NCBI RefSeq assembly: GCF_000281045.1
Contig: NW_008246070.1
Location: 524,954 to 588,953, forward strand
DNA: 64,000 bases
Reading direction: 5' to 3'
Source of the DNA: Saprolegnia diclina VS20
Taxonomy: Eukaryota > Oomycota > Saprolegniomycetes > Saprolegniales > Saprolegniaceae
The stretch's first letter is position 1, and the number at the start of each line of letters is the position of its first letter. Positions 11,301-24,536 of this stretch are shown one piece after another. The notes beneath the pieces are model-generated. The model saw only the letters and a list, made by a program, of their open reading frames with translations. It had not been told where the DNA came from and did no database searches. The translations under genes were made by a program, and so were the position numbers.

Positions 11301-14300
11301 GGCGTCAACGAGGAAGCCTTTTTGACCATCTTACCCGACAACCTCCAGCACGAGATCCTCACGTTTCTGCACGCGCAGACGTTTGAGCGCATGGCGATCT
11401 TTGACGGCGTCAGCGACGAGTGCAAGCAGATCATTGCCACGATCATTCGCCATGAGACGTACCAAGCGGGCGACGTCATTGCCCACCAAGGCGACATGGG
11501 CGCCGACCTGTACGTCGTCCGGAATGGCACGGTCGAAGTCTTTGAGAAGACGACGCCGATCCAAGTGCTCCATGCCGGCGCGTGCTTTGGCGAGGCCAAC
11601 TTTGTGCTCGAGATTCCATATGCGATGAGCATTCGCGCCATGACAGCGACCGAACTCAGCGTCTTGCGCCGCCACGAGTTTGAGCAAATCATCAAGTTTT
11701 ACCCCGAAGAGTGGGAAATCATCTACGAACAAGGCATCGAAGTCCACGAGAGTGTGGACGCGGCGTGGTCAACGATCAAGGCGAATCTGACTCGCGACAA
11801 GATTGTGCGTTCTCTCTACTTAGACCGAGATCATGCAGCTCACGACCACATGTGGTATCTAGGTGAGCTTTGCGAAAAGCACGACAACGCTCTTTGTGAT
11901 GCCACCGCGCGACGCCGGCGTCATCCCGCCGCAGAGCCGCGTTCGGCGCGTCTGGGAAGCCGTCGTCGTGCTCCTCATGGTCTACAACGCGGTCCAAATC
12001 ATCTTTCGAATCTCGTTCCTCCGGCGCCCAAGCGACGCGGCGCACACGCTCTTGACGGCTCTCGACTACCTCTGCGACGTCATCTTCCTCGTCGACATCT
12101 ACCTCAAGTACAACCACTTCACATACGACAATGAGAGTGGCGGGAACCTCTCCCGGTCCGAGAGCCGACAGCACTATCGCTCGCACTACCTTGTGTACGA
12201 TGTCGCGGCGAGTGCCCCTATTTACTATGTCGGCGACCCGTTCACGATGACGCTGTGTCGCCTGCCGCGGCTCCTCCGGTGTCTGCAGCTACCCGAGCTC
12301 ATCGACGCGATCCAGCTCGGACTCCAAGAGCGATTCGTCTCAGCGCGCGTCACGGCCGGGCTCCGCCTCTCAAGGCTGCTCTTGATCCTGACGATCTTTG
12401 CGCACTATACCGGCGCCTTCTTCTTCATCATCTCGAGCCCTGATGGGTATCTTCCGCACACGGAGGACTTGCTGCTGGAGAACGAGGTCATGGAGTGGCA
12501 CCTCAAAGACCCTATTATCAAAGAGTATCCTGGCAACGCGCTCGTCGTGTACTTGCGCACGCTGTACTGGGCAGTCACGGCCGTACGTTCACATTCTGAG
12601 TCTGAGTCTGATTCTGATTGCAGGTCACGGCGACGGACTACCGCGACATTGATCCGATCACGAATATTCCGACGTACTACACGTCGATCACGTGCTTTGC
12701 AGGCTTCTTCTTTGTCGGCCAAGTGATTGGGCGACTCACGTCGATCATTGCCAACATGGACAAGGTTGGTCCACGAGCCATTTTCAAATGTGTCTCATCG
12801 CTCTTCGATTACTAGGAAGCCCACGAATTTGAGCTGCGCATCGACAACTACAACGAGTATGGCCGATCGCAGAAGCTGCCCAAGTTTCTCCTCGAGCGCG
12901 GCCACGAGTACTTTGAGTTTCAGTTTGAGTGCACCCGTGGCATGGAGGCCGATACCATCTTTGCGGACCTTCCGCATTCGCTCCGACTCAAGCTGTACTT
13001 TGATTTATACGGAAAACGACTCCGCGAGATTTCTCTTTTCCTCTCGTTCGACGCTGGTATCCATGTGCCTGTCTCACCACGCTAACGTCCACGTCGTAGC
13101 ATCGTTGGCAGCGATTGCCGAGCGCCTCTTCCCCGTGCTCTATTTGCCCCACGACAATATTCTCGTCGAGGGCGGCACTGGCGTCTCGCTCTTCATCATG
13201 AACCAAGGTCGCGCCGAGCAGTACGTGCGTGCGTGCAACCTCGTGGTCGCGGCCGTGCCCGAGGGCTGCCTCTTTGGCGAAGTCGCCTTCTTCATGCCCG
13301 ACCTCACGCACCTCACCTCCGTGCGCGCGTCAACGTGCTGCGAGGTCTTCCGACTCGAGCGCGCCGACTGGCTCGCTCTCTGGCCCGACGATCGCCGCAG
13401 CGAACTCGAGGCCGAGATCAGCCCGCAACTCGTTGCGAAGCACGAGTACCTCAAGGTCGCCCTCACCAATATCTTGACCAACTTGACGTACGTGGATGGC
13501 GTCTCGAGCCCCAACCAAAAGGCGCGCAAGCACATGATGAGCAACAACCTCCGCCGGCTCTCGTCGTACGGCCAGCGCCGGCTCAACGTCATGCGCACGA
13601 CGCTGCACACGCTGCGGTTTAAAAAATCCAACACCAGTCGCGTGCTGCCAGTGGCGAACGATGCCGAGCCCAATGATGTTGGACCCGAACGCCGTCTGAG
13701 TCGCCAGAAAGTAAAAGGCCGGAGCTTCCGCGAGCGCAGCATGAGCGTCATCCAGCAAAAGATCCAGGCCGTGAAAACCACGAGCGAGCTCCGGAAAAAG
13801 CTGATTGCCGACCAGCGCCGGCGGGAGCAGCGCACGGCCGTGATCATGCGCAGTCTCACGCGCCAGGAGGAGGACATGGACGACTTGGACGAAGACGAGC
13901 TCGACGACGACGACGACGAGAACGACGACGAGGCAAACCACCAGGCGACGAACAACCATGGTGCAAGCACAGGACGTGTGGTCGACGCTGGCCTGGTCAT
14001 GCACCGCAGCTCGTGGGTCGAGTCGCGTGATAAGGTGCTTGAAGTCGGCTCGACACCAGAGGTGACGCCACGCATCGAAGACATTTTGTCCGACAAGCGC
14101 CAAACGAGCGGACACTTTGACCACCTCGACGTGCTTCGCCGGGCTTCGCTGCGGCTCCAGACACCGATCAAGGGGTCCGAGGCGGCGCGCATCTCGATCT
14201 GGGCCGAAGTCAAGATGCCGCCGTGGTGGACACATCCGCACTCGACGTTTCGCGCGTCATGGGACCAACTGCTTTTCGGTATCACGCTCTATTACGCAAT

Positions 14301-16324
14301 CGCGCTCCCGCTGCGCGCGTGCTTTGTGCACGGCGTCCTCCTCCACGACGTGCATGGCGTCGACACGTGGATATACACCGAGTACCTCTTGGATGTCCTC
14401 AGCCTCATCGACGTTGTTTTGCGCTGGGGCTATTTCTGCCGCATGATTCGCGGCGAGCTCGAGTCCGACCCGACCTTGCTTCGCGCCGAGTACTTTCACA
14501 AGGACGGGTATGTATATGACGTGATCGCTGCCGTCCCCTTTGAGCTCTTTGCGCTCGTGATTCCGTCGAGCGTCTGGGGCGACGCGTATCCGCTCGTGCA
14601 TTCGGTGTCGCTCCTCCGGCTCAACAAGCTCGCGCGGCTTGTGCACGTGCCTGCTTACAGCACCAAAGCCCGCGAGCTCCTCACACTGCGCTTCAAGTCG
14701 ATCTCGTGGCTCGGCCTCTTTCTTTCGTTTCTCAACATTTGGGGCATCTTCCTTCTCTGCGGGCACTGGATCGCGTGCATTTGGTACTACGTGAGTCTCC
14801 ATAGCTCGTTGACTTCGCCGTCGACGCTCGTGTCCGCCGGCCACGTCTCGTTCGCAGAGCCATTGAGCGTCGCGTACCTCCGGACCTACTACTTTGCGGC
14901 AACGACGCTCACGTCGGTGGCGTTCGGCGACTCGCGCGCGACGACACTGATGGAGACCATCGTGACCATTGGCCTCGTCTTTGTCGGCTTGCTCGCATAC
15001 GGCATTCTCACCGGCGGCCTCTCGGAGATTTTCGAGGAAGAGTTCAAAAACTTGGTCAAATTCGAAGACCACCTCGGCGTCGTCTCGACGTTCCTCGTGC
15101 ACCGGCAGTTTCCGCGGCCTGTGATCCTCCAGATCATGGAGTACTTTCGCATGCTCTGGGAGCGCAGCGAGGGCATTGTCGAGAACAAAGCCCTCGCGCC
15201 GCTCTCGAGCGCGATCCGCGAGGACATTGCGGTGTACGTCAAGCGCGATTTGATCACCAAGGTCCAGCTCTTTGCCGAGTGCGACCAGGACTTTACGCGC
15301 GCGATCGTCGCTATGCTCCAAGCCGAGTTTTACGTTGCCAAAGACGTCATCATCCGCGAAGGTAATTTTGGCTGAGGTCCATCACCTTATATCGTTGATA
15401 GGGGACTACGAACGGTCCATGTACTTTATTCACATGGGCTTCATCCTCGTGACCAACAACGCCAAGAGCTATGAAGTTGTCAAGCAGAAAGGCGACTACT
15501 TTGGCGAGCGCAGTCTCTTGCACAACACGCCGCGGAGTGCAACGTGCTCGGCGATCTCCAACTGCGAAATGTACATTCTCGAACACAGCGCGTACGAGTA
15601 TACGCTCGAGCGCTTCCCGGAATACCGCGCGCGGAACCTCAAGAACTGGTGCTCGGTGCCGCTCCTGCCAACGACGCAGTCGATGACGTCGGTGCAGGAC
15701 GACGAGAGCGAGACTGTCGGGCCCTCGTCGGCCATGCTGCCCGAAATGGCGTCGGTCGCGGAAGAGCCGCTGTCGTCGCCCAAGCAATCCGAGCACGAAG
15801 AGGTCGACCCGAACGAGAAGATCCGCCGCCTCTCCAACATTAGCCAACTGCACTCGTTCTCTCGGCGCCCCATGTACCATGATGGGACCCCAATATCAGT
15901 CATGACCCGCGCACCGTCACTCAAGAAGCTCGTACACGCAGCAAGCCACTTGGACCTCGTGTCCGAGGTGCCCGAGGAGAGCATGCCTCGGTCGTCGTCG
16001 GCCGCAACACTCGTGACGCGGCAGGGGCTGCCACGATATGGCAGTCGCAGTCAAAGTCCAAAGAACAGCGGGTGGTCGCAGTCGCCGCCGCCTGAAGCTG
16101 AGAGCCACGACCGGCCCATGACGCCGATCGAGCCGATGCTCGGCGCAACGTCGTCGAACGGTGTGGTGCGCGTCAACGCTGCGGCCGCGGCTCGTCACTT
16201 GCTACGGAGCCGCACCGAGCCCCGACTGATTGGACAAACGCGCCCGCGGCAGCTCCAGCGGTCGTCGACCGACTCGAACATTGCATTTGCCGATCGGCGT
16301 AGTCGACACCTCTTGCGTAAATAA
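8347..16324 (+). CDS. Four-repeat (pseudotetrameric) cyclic-nucleotide-binding-domain channel A
   Basis: Nine exons (introns 9511-9571, 9743-9786, 10614-10666, 11805-11862, 12583-12623, 12765-12815, 13057-13099, 15362-15401) give 2,528 residues. Four successive units each hold a 6-TM voltage-sensor/pore module, a C-linker and a CNBD. Pores lie near residues 331 (VAFGD), 845 (VGFGP), 1335 (no recognisable filter) and 2070 (VAFGD). S4-like segments are LRLFRLLRLVRL, LCRLPRLLRCL and LLRLNKLARLV. CNBDs lie near 440-560, 965-1075, 1466-1570 and 2215-2295; only the fourth keeps the cassette Arg (NTPRSAT). A charged linker with an acidic run (about 1630-1830) precedes unit 4, and a Ser-rich tail follows CNBD4. 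The architecture resembles animal CNGK channels, but none of the filters is GYG, so ion selectivity cannot be assumed to be K+. A diverged paralogue lies at 35289-42747. Confidence 0.88.
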
Positions 16325-16348
16325 AGTAGCGTATTTATTCTTTCGCAA

Positions 16349-17884
16349 CTAGACGACGTGGTTCTTGACGAGGAGCGTCGGCATCGGCAGCTTGTCTTGG
16401 AGCGGCTTGAGCACCGATGCCGACTGGTTCTTTGCATACGAGTAGAAGAGGACGCCGAGGACAACGACGCACGTGGCGACGCCGCGTTTGGCGTCAAAGC
16501 ACTGCGACTCTTGGTGGCTAAATGAGGAGGGATTCGTCCAGACCCTTCAAGGTAACGAGATGTACCTGCAGTAGAGAAGCGAGCTCAAAGCAAAGACACA
16601 GACGGCGCGAAGACTCTATACATCCGAGGTCAGTGCATGGCAAGATAGGAAGAATCATCTACCTGCATGATGCCGGTCGTGACGGCGCCGCAGGAGCCCA
16701 GCATCATGAAGTACGTCAAGCCGTGCGCGAGCTGCGACATGGTGTACCAAAAGAGCGCCGCAAGGATGTGCTACGTGCACAGATCGTACTCGTCTGGGCG
16801 GAAGAGAGCAAAACGTACGACGGGGTTGCCGTTGGCGTCCATGACGGGCTTGGTGATCATGTGGTTCCACTGCGGCAACACAAAGAACATTTGGTACACT
16901 GAGATCATCGAGACGCAGATGATGCCCATGCGGAGGCAGAGCACCTTGGGCTCGGGTCGCTCGGGCAGCTTGAGCATGTACTCGCCAGCAACTACGCGCT
17001 TCGTCAACAAGATATGCGGCAGTGGAAGTACGAACCATAGTTGCCACCGTAAAAACCAGCGGCAATGAGCGTGTTGACGCAGCCCATGAGCACGACGCCC
17101 GCATTGCCTAATGCAGCAACAGAATCAATCAAGGACACTGTGAAAAGGAAGATCGTACGGCCGCCATTCGACTGCCCGAGCGCCGAGAAGGCGAGGCCGA
17201 ACGTGACCGTGGCGATGCCCAGCCATTCGTTCTAGCATTTTCGAGTTGAGAAGACAAGGGCGATACAAGAGGATCGTACGCGGCCCACGTGCTTGCCGAG
17301 AAACGCCTTCGAAAGGAGCGCCGACCAGCACACGACGGACGAGTAGACCACTTGGTAGACGCCGCTGCCGGCCATCGAGAGACCAATGTTGGCAAAGATG
17401 CAGCCGGCAAAGTCGAGGAAGACGTTGAGGAGCAGCATCGCATGCACGAGCGGGAGCGCGCCGTTCAAGTACCCGCGGTGGCCGCCCTTGGTCGGCTTCT
17501 CGACCATAGCGACGACGTCCGGGAGGTGGACGTCCGTGGGCTGGCGGCGCGTGAGCTCGGCCGCTTCGCGGCTCTTGGGTGCGTCGATGGGTTCGTCGAG
17601 CGTCGTGACGTCATCGTCGTGCTTCTTGCCGAGGGCTTCGGTCGCCGGCGCCTCGGAAGGCGGCGTTGGGATCACGCCCACGAGCATCATGCCAAGGTAG
17701 TTGCAGAGCGGAAGTAGCATCGCCTTTTGCGCTACGACAGTACATGAGCCTCGTGCCATCGTGCCAAGGCCGTACCGCCGGCGCCCTGGTAGAAGATGAA
17801 CTGGGCCGCGCAGGTCGAGAAGACGCCCGTGAAGAGGAAGACGGCTTGCACGCAGAGGAGGCCGTAGCCGGACGAGCTCTTCAT
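16349..17884 (-). CDS. Drug/metabolite-transporter superfamily protein (SLC35F6/CRT-like)
   Basis: Eight exons give 394 residues; introns (complement) 16518-16565, 16616-16662, 16771-16818, 16992-17056, 17108-17158, 17232-17279 and 17732-17775. About ten hydrophobic spans are visible: a first span with GVFSTCAAQFIFYQGAG, a central cytosolic loop rich in charged residues (about 65-130), then the span FAGCIFANIGLSMAGSGVYQ typical of SLC35F-type DMT carriers, and a closing pair VFALSSLLYC and VVVLGVLFYSYAKN. The start at 17884 (MKSSSGYG) precedes the first span directly. Likely an organellar solute carrier; substrate unknown. Its stop lies 24 bp from the stop of the convergent channel A gene. 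Confidence 0.78.
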
Positions 17885-18338
17885 GCTGGAATGGGGTCGA
17901 TTGCAACGTGTCAGTGGCGGCGCTGGCAACGTCGCGTATTTTAATCATTGAACCCACGCGTCGCGATATATATTTGCAGTCAAAATAAAACCAGCTGCAT
18001 TAAATGAACCGCCGGTCCTGTCTATCCGGTCCTCTGCCACCACGAACTCAGATCTGAGAGCACGAGCAGACGCAGCCGCCATGCACGTCGCTGCTGCCGG
18101 CGGACACGACCTCTTGCGAGCGACCATTGCCAAAGATGACCTGCCTCGACCATTGCCGCTAGGCTGCGAGATGCGTGGTGGCCATCGTGGGTGCGCTCGG
18201 ACGCCCAGCAGCCAGCCACGTCATGAGCCAGAAATTTCAGCCGCGTCGACCAAGCCGATACCAAGGCACGAAAGAACGATCGTTGGTAGAGACCTTGCAT
18301 TACAAGCGTCCTACGCGTGTCGTTCATTACCTCGTGGC
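17885..18338. other. Intergenic region
   Basis: Upstream region of the DMT gene and downstream region of the P-loop gene. A TATA-like run (ATATATAT) lies near 17967. No coding signal or repeat seen. Confidence 0.5.
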
Positions 18339-18902
18339 CTAGTGGGGGCTTGTGGTCGACGCGCAAGCATCGAGATAGCTCTCGGTGGCGGCCAGCGACG
18401 GGAGGCGGAGGACTTGCAAGTGCGCGTGAGCGGCAAACGCATTGGGCCAATACACGGTGCGCCGCTGATGGTACTTGCGTATCAGGTGGTGGAAGAGCGA
18501 CTCGCTTGACCAGAGCTTCAAGTGCTCCCAAAGGCCCTCTCTGTTGGTGCCCCAGAGAAGCTCTTGGGTCCACCACCGCGTGAGCGTGCGCTTCACAAGG
18601 CGAATGAAATGCAAGTAGAACGGGTAGTCGAGGTAGATGACAGTGGTCGCGCGGCCCAGTACGAGATCGTGTGCAGCGCTGCAGCAGCCCGCGACGACCC
18701 ATGCGTCGCCCGACGTTGCTGCGTCCATGCGCTGGACGTACTCGGGCGTCGGGACAGGCGTCCATGCCGGCGCCCAAAAGAGCGCGTCCGACTCGACAAA
18801 CGGCACCCCCCGCGCCGCCGCCAAGGCTGCGCCGAGCGTCGACTTGCCGGCGCACGTCATCCCGAGCACGACGATGCGGTCGCCCATGCGTTCCGAGGTC
18901 AT
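18339..18902 (-). CDS. Small P-loop NTPase / adenylate-kinase-like (topology-modulation FlaR-type)
   Basis: Intronless, 187 residues from the ATG at 18902 (MTSERMGDR; a second Met follows at 18887). Walker A is GMTCAGKST at about residues 14-22. The spacing to SDALFWAPAW, and an LxYP-like motif followed by basic residues, match the AAA_33/FlaR group of small nucleotide or shikimate-kinase-like P-loop enzymes, usually 170-200 residues long. The Walker A Gly-x4-Gly-Lys-Ser pattern is intact, so NTP binding is likely; the phosphate acceptor is unknown. Such genes are common in bacteria, and an old transfer is possible but not shown by base composition here. Confidence 0.75.
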   Translation of the reverse strand: MTSERMGDRIVVLGMTCAGKSTLGAALAAARGVPFVESDALFWAPAWTPVPTPEYVQRMDAATSGDAWVVAGCCSAAHDLVLGRATTVIYLDYPFYLHFIRLVKRTLTRWWTQELLWGTNREGLWEHLKLWSSESLFHHLIRKYHQRRTVYWPNAFAAHAHLQVLRLPSLAATESYLDACASTTSPH

Positions 18903-19023
18903 GGCGTTCTTCTTTCTCGCCGCTTCGCGAGTGTTCCAGCTTGAGCAGTAGCCAAACATTCGGTGGTACGCATCCTCATTATTATACACTGGCCGAACGA
19001 CGACGTATGATGCGTCGATCTCT

Positions 19024-21601
19024 CTAAGCGACCGTGATGGTCGGTTCTGCATCCGGCAAGAGCACGTCAAAGCGGCGGTAGTCGATCACGACGCCGTCGG
19101 GTCGGACGTCGACGCAGTCGTCAAAGTGCATGTCCATGACAAAGTCGTCCCAAAAGTACATTTTGCGCGCATAGACGTTTTCAGTAAACGTCGTGTCCAG
19201 TCCTATTCGTCATTATTTGTGGACAACTTGTCCTCTTCCACAGTAACAATATCGTACCGGTGAAGAGCGTGATGACCGAGACGCGGTAGTTCGAAAAGTC
19301 GGCCGGCGACTGAAACTGGTAGAACGGCGACGCCTCGTCAATGACGTGGATGAGCGTGACGGGAATGCGGATCGAGGGCCACTCGGGGCTGATGAGCGGC
19401 ACGTCCTGCATTTGCCGCAGCCCCGTCTTGGAATTTGTGAGGTTGACGCCGAGCCTAGTCCAAGGGATTAAACTCAAGTCGCAACGGCGCAAGGAGACCG
19501 GAACGAGCCCTCGCGGATGTCGCCGTGGTGCCGCGTGTTGGCGGCGCGGAGCACGAGCACGCGCTGGCCGTGGATCGTCGTGATAGCAATGTGCTTGGAA
19601 AAGTGAATGTGGGCGCGGGGCCGCGCAAACTTGGACCACGCAATGCCTATTTGCTTCTTCAGTATCAACTTGATACAGATTTAGAAATACCGGTGAAAAT
19701 CGTGGTAAAGATGAGCCCAAACGACGATTCGAGGGCCACGAAAAAGTTGTTGATCTTCGAGTCGGGCTGCGGCCCAATGACACCGTACCCGATCGTCGCG
19801 AGCGTCTGTGCGCTGAGGTACAAGCACACTTCAAAGGGCGAGCTGGCCGCCGCGATGCTCGGGGTGACCAAGACGCCGTTAAACTAGACATTCGAGCAGT
19901 CATCATATCAGTTTCCGAGACAATATGACGTACGTCAATGAGGTAGAGACCCGCAAACGCGACGTTCATGACGACAAAGCCCACGACAATGAGCGCAATG
20001 ATGCGCGGCCACTTCATGTGCAGCGCGCTGTAGTAGAAGCTCTGGAACGAGTACGAGAAGGGCACGTGCAGCGGCGAGACGCGAAGGAAGCGCGGCGTGT
20101 TGGGAATCTCGACCGAGTGCACACTAGAGGCGTCGGAGAAATCGAGATCTCTCTCGTCATCGTCGTCATCGTCCTCGTCGTCCTCTTCGTCATGGGGCTC
20201 AGCATGGCTGTTGGTGGTCGTGTGGGCCCAGAGAAGGCCGGACGTCGAGTCGGTCGCCGCCATCGTGTCGCCCGCGACCTGGTGCTGGAGCAGCTGCCAT
20301 TGCTCGACCGGCATGGACGCCCCATGATGCGACGGCTGGCGACGCCGGGGCTTGGTCACGCGCTGCGTCCCGACGTCGCGCTGCAACAGCGGCTCAAAGA
20401 GCGGCTCCATATCGGTCGGTCGAAGCGGCTGCCGCAGCCGGCGCGAGCTTCGTTTGTGCGACGACGACGCCCACGCCATGCGCGGCGTCGGACTCAGCAC
20501 CGACCCAAGAGGATGCTGGTGCAGCTTCGTGTTGCTACTTATAGTCGGGACGGGCGACGGGCGAGGCGCGTACTGGGCTGCATAAGAGTCGTCGATCGGG
20601 GCCGAGTGCACTTTGCTGAGCTCGTCAAAGTCGATCGCGACCGCGTCGTCCGAGAAGTGGAGCATCTCCCCAAAGCGGAAGCCCCACTGCAGCATCTCGA
20701 TCGAATAGATTTGGCGCTCCATGACCGTGTCTTGAAGCGTCGAGTCGACGCCCGTCATGCCAACCTGCAGCACAAACTGGGACGCCGCCAGCGTCGACTG
20801 CGTGAGGCCAAAGAGCGGACTCTCTTCGTCAATCACGTGGACGAGCGCGAGGACCATGCGAAACGTAATGACGTTCGACTGCAATAGCGGCAGCTTGTAG
20901 TAGCGCAGCCGCGCGGGGCCCATCTCGTTCTCCTTCTCGATGCGAATGAGCGTAAACGAAAAGGACGCGTCCATGATGACGTCGCGGGCCACGTCTTGGG
21001 ACTGGGTGGCGTTGGCGACGCGCACGACGAGCGCGAGCCGCTCGGTGCCGTACGGGTGCACGACGGCCACTTGGCTGAACGCGATCTTGCCCTTGGGCTT
21101 GGCAAACTTGGCAAACATGAGGCCCGTGAGCGCGGCGATCGAGAGGAGCGACACGAACGCCTCGGCGATCGCGACGTAGTTGGCGCAGCGCTCAACCGGG
21201 AAGAGGATGCCAAACCCGATCGTCGAGAACGTCGTGTACGAGAGGTTAAAGTCGTCGGAAAACGTGGCGGCGTTTCCGCACACGTAGAAGAAGACGACGC
21301 CAAAGGCAAAGATGCTCGCAAAGTACATGGCCGCGAGCGCCGGCATGAGCGTGACCCAGCTCAAGTTGAGGAGGATGTAGATCCCGTCCTTGTACGCCTT
21401 GCGCGGGTTCGCAATCGTCTTGAGCCGCGGAAAGAACTCGCCGCTCGCGCGGATCGCGGCCGACGAAAAGAACGGCGCGCCGGCCTCCTCGTGCACGACG
21501 ACGCCGGGCCAGTCGTGCGCCCACGCTTTGTGCAGCGACGGGTCGACCACCGACGCCTTCGCGACGCCGTTCGTGCGCTGGAACCGCTTCTTGGATGGCA
21601 T
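19024..21601 (-). CDS. Tandem two-repeat inward-rectifier (Kir) K+ channel
   Basis: Five exons give 794 residues; introns (complement) 19203-19257, 19455-19498, 19647-19690 and 19884-19933. Unit 1: TM1 about 80-107, pore TTFSTIGFG about 123-131, TM2 about 141-163, then a Kir-type cytoplasmic beta domain to about 350 (ALVVRVANATQSQD, VHVIDEESPLFG). A linker of about 180 residues, including an acidic run, follows. Unit 2: TM1 about 532-556, pore TLATIGYG about 589-596, TM2, then a second cytoplasmic domain (RVLVLRAANTRHHGDI, LIHVIDEASPFY). Filters TIGFG and TIGYG predict K+ selectivity. Known Kir channels are tetramers of single-repeat subunits; this one would assemble as a dimer of doubles. 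The ATG at 21601 is chosen over an in-frame TTG. Confidence 0.87.
19662..19676. repeat. Palindrome GTATCAACTTGATAC in Kir intron
   Basis: Fifteen-base palindrome lying wholly within the intron at 19647-19690. It reads GTATCAAGTTGATAC on the minus strand, identical to 1023-1037. Confidence 0.7.
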
Positions 21602-21992
21602 CAAGGACGATGAGGCCAGTCGTCGCCAAGTTGCGAGTTACCAGACGGCGGCCAATGAAAACGCCCAGTGCAACCGGACGCAAGGAAGAGAGCTGCCAGT
21701 CGAGCTCTGCAATCGACTCGCTTGGCCAGACGCTCAAGTGACAGTACCCCTTGGGACGCCCACGAGCATCATCTCGACGCCAACGCAAGTGCAACTTCAT
21801 ACAAGGTGACGGGTCCCACCGCGGACGTATGTAATTTGCAATGTATTCCCTACGACTGCTGGCGATGCTAGTACGGTCCCTCGCCCAAATGACGGAGTGA
21901 CAGAAGCTGCAGCCACATCCCTGCGGCCAAGATTGCAAATGCATTTTAAAAATTGATGGCTTCATTAGGAGGTACTCGCAGCGTCGAGGCGC
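21602..21992. other. Intergenic region upstream of Kir gene
   Basis: Probable promoter of the Kir gene and 3' flank of the helicase gene. No strong motif or coding potential seen. Confidence 0.45.
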
Positions 21993-24017
<2,025 letters not shown>

Positions 24018-24536
24018 GTTGGTCGTCGAGTCGGAACTTGCGAAATGCTGGCCAACCGCTGGCCGGGAAATTCGAATCCTGTCTTTGGCTTGGTATTGTC
24101 GCTAAATAGTGTATGAGTGGCGACGTCGTGTGTGGGAGAGGGGCTGCCGCTGCCGGAAAGCGTCGAAATAGTGTGTGAAAAGACCGTGCGCGGTCCATTA
24201 AATTCTTGGTGTTGGAATAAAAATACGACAAATTATTCATTTTATATTTCTTTTATTAACCCTGACAACGAATGTCGCAAACAATCGGGATATTTTATCA
24301 CGTCGCATAATTCGTTGCCGTAATAAAAATATTTGTTTTTAAATATGGTTCTAGAATTGACCGGACGTTTAAACTGTTCAACCTGTTCAACCTGCTTTAC
24401 GGCGCTGACTAAACAACTAAATGACTAAAAGTGACTAAACGTGACTAAACGCGACTAAACACCAAGACCAAAGCCAGCTGCAGCCCAGACCTCTACGCTC
24501 TAGTACAAAGCATCATCGCGACGAAAGCAGCGCGTC
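24018..24536. other. Intergenic AT-rich divergent promoter region
   Basis: Between the helicase start and the esterase start. Left part is AT-rich; the right part holds a 9-base direct repeat CTGTTCAAC (24374-24392) and the GACTAAAC repeat array. No coding signal. Confidence 0.5.
24405..24460. repeat. Degenerate decamer repeat (N)TGACTAAAC
   Basis: Four abutting 10-base units at 24421-24460 (ATGACTAAAA, GTGACTAAAC, GTGACTAAAC, GCGACTAAAC) with a fifth copy CTGACTAAAC at 24405-24414, about 80-130 bp upstream of the esterase start. Two abutting reverse-complement copies (GTTTAGTC) occur at 43083-43098. Confidence 0.8.

Noticed and set aside
14257-15321. 354-codon minus-strand open frame across channel A unit 4
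   Set aside because: Charged, repeat-free composition; sense frame encodes S1-S6 and CNBD.
18022-18855. 277-codon minus-strand frame over the P-loop kinase
   Set aside because: Out of frame with Walker A protein; basic shadow.
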